Shown: positions 7,332 through 15,058 of the stretch, piece after piece
Layout: each line of letters starts with the position of its first letter
How positions within the stretch are numbered: the stretch's first letter is position 1
Source of the DNA: Clostridia bacterium
GTDB lineage: Bacteria; Bacillota; Clostridia; Oscillospirales; CAG-272
Assembly: GCA_017454675.1 (NCBI GenBank)
Contig: JAFTCN010000009.1
Location: 1 to 42,348, forward strand
Length of the DNA: 42,348 nucleotides
Direction: 5' to 3'
Notes under the pieces: model-generated
What the model saw: the letters and a program-made list of their open reading frames with translations, nothing else
Database searches by the model: none
Told to the model about the DNA's origin: nothing
Program-made: the position numbers and the translations under genes

Positions 7332-8813
7332 TTAAAGCCTGCCGAGCGTCGCGCAGAGGAACCTGTATGTGCGTCCCACGGAAGCCACGTTCATCTTCTC
7401 GCCGACCGAGTGGATGTCGCGCAGTTCGGGACCGAACGATACGCAGTCGAGTCCTCCAAGCTTGTCCGAGAGTATCCCGCATTCGAGTCCGCCGTGCGTC
7501 GCGTAGATCACCGGCTTCTTTCCGAATAGTTCGGTGTATACCTCCGACGCGGTGTCGCGCAGCGGCGACTCCCGAAGGAACGTCCACGCGGGATAGCCCG
7601 CGCCGGATCTCACCTTCGCGCCGAACGCCCCGGCCGCCGTCTTCACCTGGAGAGCGAGATACTCCTTCTGCGAGCCGATCGACGACCGCAGCGCGCTTCC
7701 GCAGGTGAACTCCTTCCTTCCGAGACGCACTGTCCCGAGGTTGAGCGACGTCTGCACGAGTCCCTTTATATCCATGCTCATGTTGCGGACGCCGTTGGGC
7801 AGCACCATGAGCATCGACAGCAGCTTCCGTGTCGAGGCGGCGGTCAGCGGGCGGCGCGGCAGCTCCTTCCCGTCGAGCCTTGTCAGTTCCGCCCTGAATC
7901 CCTGGTCTGACGCCGACAGCTCGAAGGCTATGTCTGCCGCGGTCCGGTCCACGGCAGATCTGAAGCTCCTCACGCGCGACGCCGGAACGACGGCAACGGC
8001 GTCTGTCCTCGACGGTATGACGTTGTCGAACGACCCGCCGGCCAGGCTGTCGAGCCGGAGCTCCGGCACCGCCGCCGACGCTGCCGAGAGCAGCCTCGCG
8101 GCGAGCAGATGCGAATTGCCCCGCTCCCTGTCGATTTCGGCGCCCGAGTGGCCTCCCAGAAGGCCGGAGACGGTAAGACGGAATGCGGCCGTTTTCTCTC
8201 CGCGCGGTTCCCTCTCGACCGGCAGCCGCAGGTCCATGCGCTGTCCGCCCGAGCATCCGACGGTAAAGACGCCCTCCTCATCAGAATCGAGGTTTATCAT
8301 GCGCCGGCCGCAGAGCAGCGACGGATCGAGGCCTTTCGCCCCGAACATACCTGTCTCCTCGTCGACGGTGAAGAGGGCCTCGATCGGCGGATGCGCGACG
8401 TCGCGGCTGTCGAGGACGGCCATGATCATCGCGACGCCGGCAATGTCGTCGCCGCCGAGCGACGTCCCCTCTGCCCAGACCCATTCGCCGTCGGTCCGAA
8501 GATCCACCGGTACGGTCTTCATGTCGATGCCGTCCCCGGGACGATTCGCGCAGACCATGTCAAGATGCGCCTGCAGGATGACCGGCCCGTGTTCTTCGTA
8601 TCCCGGCGTTCCTGGTTTGTATATCACGATATTGTTGAGCCTGTCCCTCACGCAGCGCAGGCCGCGCTCGCGCGCGAACTCCTCGCAGACCGACGCTATC
8701 GCGCCGGTGTTCCCCGACCCGTGCGGTACCGACGAGCAGAGCTCAAAAAAGCCGAACACCTTCGCGGGCTCGAGTCCCGCGAGCTTTTTTTTCTTCTTAT
8801 CATTTTCCGACAT
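7332..8813 (-). CDS. pepD: Aminoacyl-histidine dipeptidase (M20C, PepD/cytosol nonspecific dipeptidase)
   Basis: A cytosolic zinc dipeptidase that splits Xaa-His and other dipeptides. The start chosen is the ATG at 8813, which follows a strong GGAGGAG, rather than the longer frame from 8858; this gives 493 residues, close to other PepD proteins. Motifs in order are 'VPHGSGNT' (about 30-37), 'LQAHLDMV' (first metal His), 'SLGGDDIAG' (bridging Asp), 'TVDEETGMFGA' (Glu pair), 'NLDSDEEG' and, near the C-terminus, 'THGGLECG' with the final His. An extended -10 promoter sits just upstream. It heads a two-gene minus-strand operon with the M20 gene at 6143-7309. Confidence 0.93.
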   Translation of the reverse strand: MSENDKKKKKLAGLEPAKVFGFFELCSSVPHGSGNTGAIASVCEEFARERGLRCVRDRLNNIVIYKPGTPGYEEHGPVILQAHLDMVCANRPGDGIDMKTVPVDLRTDGEWVWAEGTSLGGDDIAGVAMIMAVLDSRDVAHPPIEALFTVDEETGMFGAKGLDPSLLCGRRMINLDSDEEGVFTVGCSGGQRMDLRLPVEREPRGEKTAAFRLTVSGLLGGHSGAEIDRERGNSHLLAARLLSAASAAVPELRLDSLAGGSFDNVIPSRTDAVAVVPASRVRSFRSAVDRTAADIAFELSASDQGFRAELTRLDGKELPRRPLTAASTRKLLSMLMVLPNGVRNMSMDIKGLVQTSLNLGTVRLGRKEFTCGSALRSSIGSQKEYLALQVKTAAGAFGAKVRSGAGYPAWTFLRESPLRDTASEVYTELFGKKPVIYATHGGLECGILSDKLGGLDCVSFGPELRDIHSVGEKMNVASVGRTYRFLCATLGRL

Positions 8814-8846
8814 CTGATCTTCTCCTCCGGAACTGTTTTCCGTATT

Positions 8847-8852
8847 ATTATA
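8847..8852 (-). promoter_or_regulatory. Extended -10 promoter for pepD
   Basis: On the minus strand TGG precedes a perfect TATAAT, 34 bases upstream of the pepD start codon. No good -35 box is seen, which fits an extended -10 promoter. Confidence 0.55.
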
Positions 8853-8934
8853 CCACATTCTGCCGCATCCGGACGCGAAAAACCGCCCGAATTGCGCGTA
8901 CCGGCTTTATTTGTCACTTTGGACGCCGCTTCTA

Positions 8935-8963
8935 TTGACCGTGGCGCGAAAAAATGGTAAAAT
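8935..8963 (+). promoter_or_regulatory. Sigma-A promoter for the second surface protein
   Basis: TTGACC (8935-8940), a 17-base spacer and TAAAAT (8958-8963), with TGG just before the -10. It drives the gene starting at 9022 and is divergent from the pepD promoter. Confidence 0.7.
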
Positions 8964-9021
8964 AATAGACACCGTGATTCCGCCGTGGCGGAAATACGGA
9001 CACCGGAGGGACCAGTTCGAA

Positions 9022-10725
9022 ATGAAAAGAAAAACAGCCGAAAAAACAGGAAGATCATCTGTCTGCGCATCACATCAGCATACCTTATATTATCCGATCC
9101 TCGCGATCGCCGCGGCGCTCGCCGTCCTGCTGACGGCCGGAAGCGTCACTCCCGCCGCCCTGGCGGCCGATACACCCGCCGGCAGACCAGTCGCTTCGGC
9201 AGAGGAGTTCGCCGCGATGGAAGCCGGAGGCGAGTACTGGCTCGCCGGCGACATTGAACTCAGCGGCACTTACGGAAAGACGTTCTCGGGAACGCTCGAC
9301 GGCAACGGTCACACTCTGACCGTCTCGGCGCCGGTGTTCAACCAGCTCTCCGGGACCGTCATGAATCTGACCGTCGAGGGCAGAATCGAGAAAAACACGG
9401 GCAACGCGGCGGCGCTGGCGCTGATCGCGTCGGGATGCACTCTCTACCGCGTCGTGAACAACGCGGAGGTCTCCGGGAAAAGCGCGACATATATCGGAGG
9501 GCTCGTGGCGTCATCCGTCAAGGGCAGGCTCTTCACCGCAGTCGGATGCGTCAACAACGGAGATGTGACCTTCGGCGGCGGGACATCGTCCTGCAATTCG
9601 GGCGGGATCATCGGATTCTGCGACTCGATCGAGGCCTGGTTCTGCGAGAACAGCGGCAGTATCTCGGCCGACTACGCCTCGTGCGGCGCCGCCGGGATCT
9701 GCGGACGGGCAGTGACGTCGGCGGGCAGCAACTACTGCAGGTTCTACGGATGCGTCAACAGCGGCGACGTGACCGGCGGACAGGACGGAGCCGGGATCAT
9801 CGCGTATACCGGCCTCGGGGACAACTACGCGCCGGGTGGATACGCGCTCATCGGCTGCGCCAACACCGGAAACATCAGAGGCTCGAGATACGCGGGCGGC
9901 ATCGCCGGATACGGTTACGGCACCGGCGGCTCGGAATACTTCAATATCGTCGGGTGCATGAATACCGGAAAGATCACAGGCTGCCAGAAAGGCGGCGGCG
10001 GATTCGTATCCCAGATCGCGACCTACTGCAACACGACGAGCAACATAATGACCGGATGCCTCGCGGCGGGCGAGCTGGCGGCGGAAAAAGGCACACGCCC
10101 GTACTTCGTGATCATGGGCTGCTCCTCGCAGAATCCGCTGGGAAGCGGGCAGATCAGAGGCAACTTCTACTGCGAGGAGGGACAGACGACCGAGTGGGCG
10201 ACCTACGCCACGGCCGATTCGAACGCCCCGCGGCGCGTGATCATCGATTCCGCCGTCGCCGCCGGCCAGATCACATATATCGACAGGGCGGACCTCGCCT
10301 CGGGGCGCGCCGCCTTCGAACTCAACCGCGAGCTGTATATGGACATGTACCGGCAGAAGATCGGAACCGACGGGTTCCCGATGCCTCTCGGCGGCGGCGG
10401 ATACCTTTACGAGGAGGGCGACGCGATAGCAAACCTCGAATTCCCGCGCTTCAGGCTGCCGTCTGACGCCCTGGAAGAGGACACAGGAGTCCCCTATGAT
10501 CCCGAAGGAGCCTTCACCGAGACCGTGCCTCCGCAGACCGAAGCGCCGGAGCCAGCGACACAGGAGCCGGATCAGACCACAGGAACGGAGCCCGGGACTT
10601 CAGAAGTTTCCGAGACCCGGCCCGCCGGCGGCTGCAGCTCGTCGGGGACCGCGGCGGCGGTCTTCATCGCCGCCCTGCCGGCGGCCTGTGCCTTCGTGAA
10701 AAAGAAGGAACGCGGAGAAGACTGA
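9022..10725 (+). CDS. Secreted beta-helix surface protein with the same Cys-containing C-terminal anchor
   Basis: 567 residues from the ATG at 9022, chosen because a CGGAGGG precedes it and a signal segment follows (about residues 23-50, ending near Ala-Leu-Ala-Ala-Asp). After a 'FSGTLDGNGHTL' element come five or more repeats of about 35-45 residues, each with a Cys-rich strand and a turn of the type 'NSGDVTGG', 'NTGNIRGS' or 'NTGKITGC' followed by GGI(A/I)G(Y/F); this is a GLUG-like right-handed helix. A Pro/Thr/Glu stalk (about 500-535) leads to Gly-Gly-Cys-Ser-Ser-Ser, a hydrophobic helix and a Lys/Arg/Glu/Asp tail. Likely surface-exposed; ligand unknown. It is a paralogue in design of the protein at 1499-3049. 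Confidence 0.8.
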   Translation: MKRKTAEKTGRSSVCASHQHTLYYPILAIAAALAVLLTAGSVTPAALAADTPAGRPVASAEEFAAMEAGGEYWLAGDIELSGTYGKTFSGTLDGNGHTLTVSAPVFNQLSGTVMNLTVEGRIEKNTGNAAALALIASGCTLYRVVNNAEVSGKSATYIGGLVASSVKGRLFTAVGCVNNGDVTFGGGTSSCNSGGIIGFCDSIEAWFCENSGSISADYASCGAAGICGRAVTSAGSNYCRFYGCVNSGDVTGGQDGAGIIAYTGLGDNYAPGGYALIGCANTGNIRGSRYAGGIAGYGYGTGGSEYFNIVGCMNTGKITGCQKGGGGFVSQIATYCNTTSNIMTGCLAAGELAAEKGTRPYFVIMGCSSQNPLGSGQIRGNFYCEEGQTTEWATYATADSNAPRRVIIDSAVAAGQITYIDRADLASGRAAFELNRELYMDMYRQKIGTDGFPMPLGGGGYLYEEGDAIANLEFPRFRLPSDALEEDTGVPYDPEGAFTETVPPQTEAPEPATQEPDQTTGTEPGTSEVSETRPAGGCSSSGTAAAVFIAALPAACAFVKKKERGED

Positions 10726-10805
10726 ACGGAGATCCGCACCGTCCGGCTGCCGCCGGAAGGGCTGCGGCGGACACCGGAGGACCGACATACGGAAAAACTA
10801 AAAAA

Positions 10806-12242
10806 ATGTCACAAATAAGCGAAAAAACAGGCGGAAACGGAGCCGAAGAACTCAAGACACGCATGCGGACAGCGGAAAGGATAGCCTCCGCGGTGGCAAA
10901 GTCCGGCGGAAGAGCGTATTACGTCGGAGGCTTCGTCAGGGACCGCATTATGGAAAAAGAAGGGATGAAGAGCGGTGCTTCCGCCTCTCCCGACATAGAC
11001 ATCGAAGTCCACGGCATCGAGGCCGCGCGCCTGCGCGGGATCCTCTCGGACTTCGGAGAAGTCCTGACGGTCGGCGAGTCATTCGGCATCTTCACGCTCG
11101 GAGGCAGCGGCATCGACATCGCGATGCCCCGCACCGAGAAGGCGGTCGGACGCGGGCACCGGGACTTCGAGACCTTCACCGACCCGTTCATCGGGACCGA
11201 AAAGGCGGCGTCGAGGCGCGACTTCACCGTCAACGCGATAATGGAGGACATCCTCACCGGACAGACCGTCGATCATTTTGACGGCGCGGGCGACATTAAA
11301 CGGCGTCTGCTTCGGCACGTCAACACGCAGAGCTTCCCGGAGGACCCTCTGCGCGTGCTCAGAGCCGCGCAGTTCGCGGCGAGGTTCGGCTTTGATGTCG
11401 ATCCGAAGACCGCCGCGCTCTGCAGGACCGTCGACATCTCCTCTCTTCCCGGCGAACGCGTCGAGGGAGAACTTAAAAAAGCGCTGCTGCTCGGCGACAG
11501 ACCGTCGGTATTCTTCGAATTTCTCCGCAAGACCGGGCACCTCGAGCCCTTCTTCGACGAGCTCGAGGCCACATGCGGCGTTGAGCAGGACCCGCTCTTC
11601 CACGCCGAGGGAGACGTCTTCACCCATACCATGATGGTCACCGACGAAGCCGCCGGCCTGCGGGAACGCGCGGTGAGGCCGTATCCGTTCATGCTCTCGG
11701 CCGTCGCGCACGACCTCGGAAAAGCCGTGACGACCGTGAAGGACAGTGGCGGCAGGATCCACTCCTACGGCCACGACACCGCCGGCGTCGCGCTCGCGGA
11801 GAAGATGCTGCGCCGGTTCACGAACGAAAAGTCACTCATAAGATACGTCGGGAACATGACCCTCCTGCATATGATGCCGAACCATCTGGCGATGCAGAAT
11901 TCGTCGGTCAAGGCTACGAACCGGATGTTCGACCGCTCATGCGAGCCGTCAGACCTCATCCTGCTCGGCCTGGCCGACAGTTACGGAATGGAGCACAGCC
12001 ACCCCTATATCGATTCCGAGACCTTCCTGCGCGAGCGATACAGGGTATTCCTGGAAACTATGGCAAAGCCGTATGTCACCGGGAACGACCTGACCGCCGC
12101 GGGACTCGTCCCTGACGGCCGCTTCGGCGAGCTGCTGGACTTTGCGCACAAGCTCCGCCTCGCCGGTGTGAGCAAGGAAGACGCACTCCGGCAGACGCTT
12201 AGCTACGCGCGAAGGCCGCCGGCCGAAAAGAAAAAGCGGTAA
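10806..12242 (+). CDS. cca: CCA tRNA nucleotidyltransferase with HD domain
   Basis: Adds or repairs the CCA end of tRNAs in the cytosol. The 478 residues show the nucleotidyltransferase 'GGFVRDRIM' (about 41-49), the catalytic 'DIDIE' Asp pair (63 and 65), the 'RRDFTVNAI' motif (137-145), 'DPLRVLRAAQFAARFGF' (180-196) for tRNA and nucleotide contact, and a C-terminal HD phosphohydrolase-type domain with 'HTMM' (about 274) and 'AHDLGK' (301-306). This matches the HD-bearing CCA enzymes of Clostridia. The start is uncertain: the ATG at 10806 has only a distant AGGA, and an in-frame ATG at 10863 is a fallback that would still keep all motifs. A poly(A) polymerase role is possible but less likely. 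Confidence 0.92.
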   Translation: MSQISEKTGGNGAEELKTRMRTAERIASAVAKSGGRAYYVGGFVRDRIMEKEGMKSGASASPDIDIEVHGIEAARLRGILSDFGEVLTVGESFGIFTLGGSGIDIAMPRTEKAVGRGHRDFETFTDPFIGTEKAASRRDFTVNAIMEDILTGQTVDHFDGAGDIKRRLLRHVNTQSFPEDPLRVLRAAQFAARFGFDVDPKTAALCRTVDISSLPGERVEGELKKALLLGDRPSVFFEFLRKTGHLEPFFDELEATCGVEQDPLFHAEGDVFTHTMMVTDEAAGLRERAVRPYPFMLSAVAHDLGKAVTTVKDSGGRIHSYGHDTAGVALAEKMLRRFTNEKSLIRYVGNMTLLHMMPNHLAMQNSSVKATNRMFDRSCEPSDLILLGLADSYGMEHSHPYIDSETFLRERYRVFLETMAKPYVTGNDLTAAGLVPDGRFGELLDFAHKLRLAGVSKEDALRQTLSYARRPPAEKKKR

Positions 12243-12340
12243 GCCGCGCATACGCGGCGGACACGAAGCGAGGCGGCGGAACAGAGTGCGCGCAGCCGTG
12301 ATCTTCCGCGCGGGACACTTGTACAGATAAGGAGCTGCAG

Positions 12341-14629
12341 ATGGATAAAAAGAAAAGACGCCTGGATACGGCAATAATACTTATAATCGTGCTGACTTTT
12401 ACAGCACTGTTCGCCGTCGCAGAAACAGAGTCGCATCTCGACGGGGCGCATAAAATCCCCGACGGGATCGCGATACCCGCGGGATCGGGGCTCGTCGCCG
12501 CCGCGGCGGTGACCGCCCTCGTCCTTGCGGACATCAGAGGAAAGAAATTCGGACCCGCCGGCGCGGATAAGAAGAAAGACCCGCCTTCCCTGCTCCCGAG
12601 AAAGATCCTGATACCCGCGTCAGGGATCGCTCTCGGAGCCGCCGGAGTCCTCACGGGGAGTTCACCTGCCGGGGCATACTTCCCGGGGAAGGCCGGGATA
12701 CTCCTGCTGTCGCTGTCGGCCGGCATCGCCGTCGCGCTGCCTCTCTTCCAGTTCGCGGCCGGCACGCGCGGGTCAAAAAAGCTCTCCGGAATGAACGTCG
12801 GTCAGTCGCAGGAATTCATGCTCTCGCAGAGGAAGGACGCGGCTGAGACCGCAAAGAGGAAAAAGCGCCTCTGCATCGCGATAAGAACTCTCTCTTACGC
12901 CGCCGCGGCAGTCTATGCCCTCTGTGCTGCCTGCATTGCGGTCTGCGGCGGGCACGTCTTTCTGTCGGGCGGAAGGTGGCTGGCCGGAGCCGCCGCCGCA
13001 CTTCTCTTCACCGTCGCGCTCTTCCAGATACCCCTCCGGCGGACAAAGACCTCAAATCAGGGTGACGAAGGCGTCCTCGACGAGGCCTCGTTCCCCGTGC
13101 TCTACGCCGCGGCACGCCGCGCGGCCGGAAAGACCGGATTCCGGGGAAAATTCCGTATAGCGGTCGACGAGATGTCGAACAGCACCGCGATGGTCATCCG
13201 GAACGGGAAGGACTGCCTGGTCGTACTGAGCTCACGTCTGCTCGGGATCCTCTCCGAAGACGAGATCTATACAGTATTCCTGCACGAATTCGGCCATATG
13301 GGCGCAGAGAACGACGCCGAGAACTCGATCTCCGCCTACCAGTCGTTCATCTCGTCCGGCAGATACTCGGGAGCCCTGTCCGGAGCAGTCGGTCTGTTCT
13401 ATTCGTTCCTCGATTTCGAGCATTTTCTGCAGTCGTTCCTCTTCGGATTCGCGAACACCGTCTCGGCCGAGCAGAAAGCCGACGAAAAAATGGCCGAACT
13501 GCCCGAAGCGGCGGCGTCATCGCTGCTCAAGATCCAGTACTTGTCGCTTTACGGCTGGGAAGACTTTGACAACGACGATACTCCGTCGTTCTACGCCTCC
13601 GAAAAACCGTTCGACGGCTGGACCGCGGCGACGCTCGCGGATTTCGCGGAGAAGACCGCCGAACGCTCCGCTGCCTGGAACGAACTGACGAAGGCCGAGA
13701 TCATGTCGAGAAGCGCCACGCATCCGACGGTCTTCTCGCGCATAGAAAAACTGGGCGTCGACTGGCCTCCCGCCCTCCTCGGGGGCCCGTCCGGCGAGTA
13801 CGCCGAAGAGGTCGGAAGAGCGCTTGCGTCGGCCGAGGAGACCTCCCGGGGGCTCGTCGAAGCCGACTACGGAAAACTCCGGAAGGAACACTACCTTGAC
13901 AGGATCGAGATGATCGACGGATGGGCCGCCGAAGGCCGTCCGCTCTCGCCCGAAAAATACGGCGATCTGCTGGATGCCATGTTGAGCGTCGGGAAGACAA
14001 AAGAGGCGGAGGAGCTCGCCAACCGCGCGATCGACTGCCTGCCCGCGTCGGCGTCGCACCGGGGCTACTACATCAGGGGCATCATAAAACTCCACAGATA
14101 CGACGATTCGGGCATCGACGACATCTACACCGCCATGGCGGAGAACAGCAATTACATCGAAGAAGGGCTCGACGTCATCGGAGCCTACTGCTGCATGAAG
14201 GGGCTTGAGAAGGAACTGAACGAGTACAGGGAAAAAGCCGTGGAGATCATGCAGAAAAAAGCGGACGAGAACGACAACATCGACACTCTGGAGAAAAAAG
14301 ACAGGCTCTCGGAGGAACACCTCCCCGACGGCATGCTGGACGAGATACTGAGCTTCATAAAGAATATCCCCGACAACTCGGTAAGCAAAATATTTCTCGT
14401 GCGAAAAACGGTCTCCGACACTTTCTTCACGAGCGCGTTCGTGATAAAATTCGCCTCCGGCACCGACGACGAAACGGCGCAGCGCGTCATGCACGCGATC
14501 TTCGTCCACCTCGACACCTGCAGCGACTGGCAGTTCTCGCTCTTTGACCACCGCGAGCTCGAACCGGGAACCGTCGAACGCATAAGCGGCAGCCTCGTAT
14601 GGAACGCCGACTCCGCGACGGAGGGATGA
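12341..14629 (+). CDS. Membrane-bound M48-type zinc metalloprotease with C-terminal TPR-like region
   Basis: 762 residues. The N-terminal 235 hold six hydrophobic segments (about 9-28, 42-63, 88-105, 118-140, 177-203, 212-231). The protease domain follows, with 'FLHEFGHMGAEN' giving HEFGH at 315-319 and a downstream 'EQKAD' at 377-381 as the third zinc ligand, matching the HExxH + ExxAD plan of M48 (HtpX/Ste24-like) enzymes. From about 500 the protein is helical and repeat-like, resembling TPR units, and it ends in a small alpha/beta segment. The arrangement is longer than HtpX (about 290). A role in membrane protein quality control is inferred. RBS AAGGAG precedes the ATG; a clear terminator follows the gene. 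Confidence 0.8.
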   Translation: MDKKKRRLDTAIILIIVLTFTALFAVAETESHLDGAHKIPDGIAIPAGSGLVAAAAVTALVLADIRGKKFGPAGADKKKDPPSLLPRKILIPASGIALGAAGVLTGSSPAGAYFPGKAGILLLSLSAGIAVALPLFQFAAGTRGSKKLSGMNVGQSQEFMLSQRKDAAETAKRKKRLCIAIRTLSYAAAAVYALCAACIAVCGGHVFLSGGRWLAGAAAALLFTVALFQIPLRRTKTSNQGDEGVLDEASFPVLYAAARRAAGKTGFRGKFRIAVDEMSNSTAMVIRNGKDCLVVLSSRLLGILSEDEIYTVFLHEFGHMGAENDAENSISAYQSFISSGRYSGALSGAVGLFYSFLDFEHFLQSFLFGFANTVSAEQKADEKMAELPEAAASSLLKIQYLSLYGWEDFDNDDTPSFYASEKPFDGWTAATLADFAEKTAERSAAWNELTKAEIMSRSATHPTVFSRIEKLGVDWPPALLGGPSGEYAEEVGRALASAEETSRGLVEADYGKLRKEHYLDRIEMIDGWAAEGRPLSPEKYGDLLDAMLSVGKTKEAEELANRAIDCLPASASHRGYYIRGIIKLHRYDDSGIDDIYTAMAENSNYIEEGLDVIGAYCCMKGLEKELNEYREKAVEIMQKKADENDNIDTLEKKDRLSEEHLPDGMLDEILSFIKNIPDNSVSKIFLVRKTVSDTFFTSAFVIKFASGTDDETAQRVMHAIFVHLDTCSDWQFSLFDHRELEPGTVERISGSLVWNADSATEG

Positions 14630-14666
14630 GGCCGGCAAGACCGTATAATATAATACGTAACCCCTC

Positions 14667-14698
14667 CCCCGCGGACAGAAAGTCCGCGGGGACTTTTT
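14667..14698 (+). terminator. Intrinsic terminator after the M48 protease gene
   Basis: Perfect 10-bp stem CCCCGCGGAC/GTCCGCGGGG (14667-14676 with 14682-14691), AGAAA loop, then ACTTTTT. Confidence 0.9.
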
Positions 14699-14932
14699 CG
14701 CTCAGGCCTGTTCAAGAGAGGTTTGTTCCTCATGGGACTGTTTCCGAGGTTTTTGTCTCTCATTCCTTACATGCTTTCGCTCATTTTCTGATGACACTCC
14801 GGAAAGACGCGAAAAAGGCCTGCTTCGGCACTGATTAGATATAACTCTAATGAGTTTTTTAGATCTTGATGCGAGTTAGCAGTTCATCTAATGTTTCAGT
14901 TAGAATTTCGTACGATATTTTCGAAAAAAGCG
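14699..14932. other. AT-rich intergenic stretch without a convincing gene
   Basis: Between the M48 terminator and the topoisomerase promoter the base composition drops sharply towards AT. Short frames exist on both strands, but none has a ribosome site with a recognisable product. It could be decayed mobile DNA; I see no transposase motif or repeat here. Confidence 0.5.
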
Positions 14933-14961
14933 TTGATATTTTGCGGGATATATAGTATAAT
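14933..14961 (+). promoter_or_regulatory. Near-consensus sigma-A promoter for the topoisomerase gene
   Basis: TTGATA (14933-14938), exactly 17 bases, then TATAAT (14956-14961). The predicted transcript would start near 14968, about 13 bases before the 51-base palindrome and about 90 bases before the GTG start. Confidence 0.8.
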
Positions 14962-14980
14962 AAAGTGTCTGTGACTAACC

Positions 14981-15031
14981 TAGGGCAATACCGCACAATT
15001 CGCGTGCGTTGAATTGTGCGGTATTGCCCTA
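14981..15031 (+). repeat. 51-base palindrome in the topoisomerase leader
   Basis: A perfect 21-bp inverted repeat: TAGGGCAATACCGCACAAT plus two bases (14981-15001) is repeated in inverse at 15011-15031 around the 9-base loop GCGTGCGTT. On the plus strand an A-run follows rather than a T-run, so it is not a terminator for leftward-to-rightward transcription. It lies within the first 15-65 bases of the predicted transcript and would fold strongly as RNA or serve as a large operator as DNA. Confidence 0.9.
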
Positions 15032-15058
15032 GCAAAAAATGTACGGAAAAAGAACGAC

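Noticed and set aside
6035..7708. Long plus-strand frame (557 residues) opposite the two M20 peptidases
   Set aside because: Low-complexity Arg/Pro/Ala-rich product with no family features; it is the antisense of two well supported genes in GC-rich DNA.
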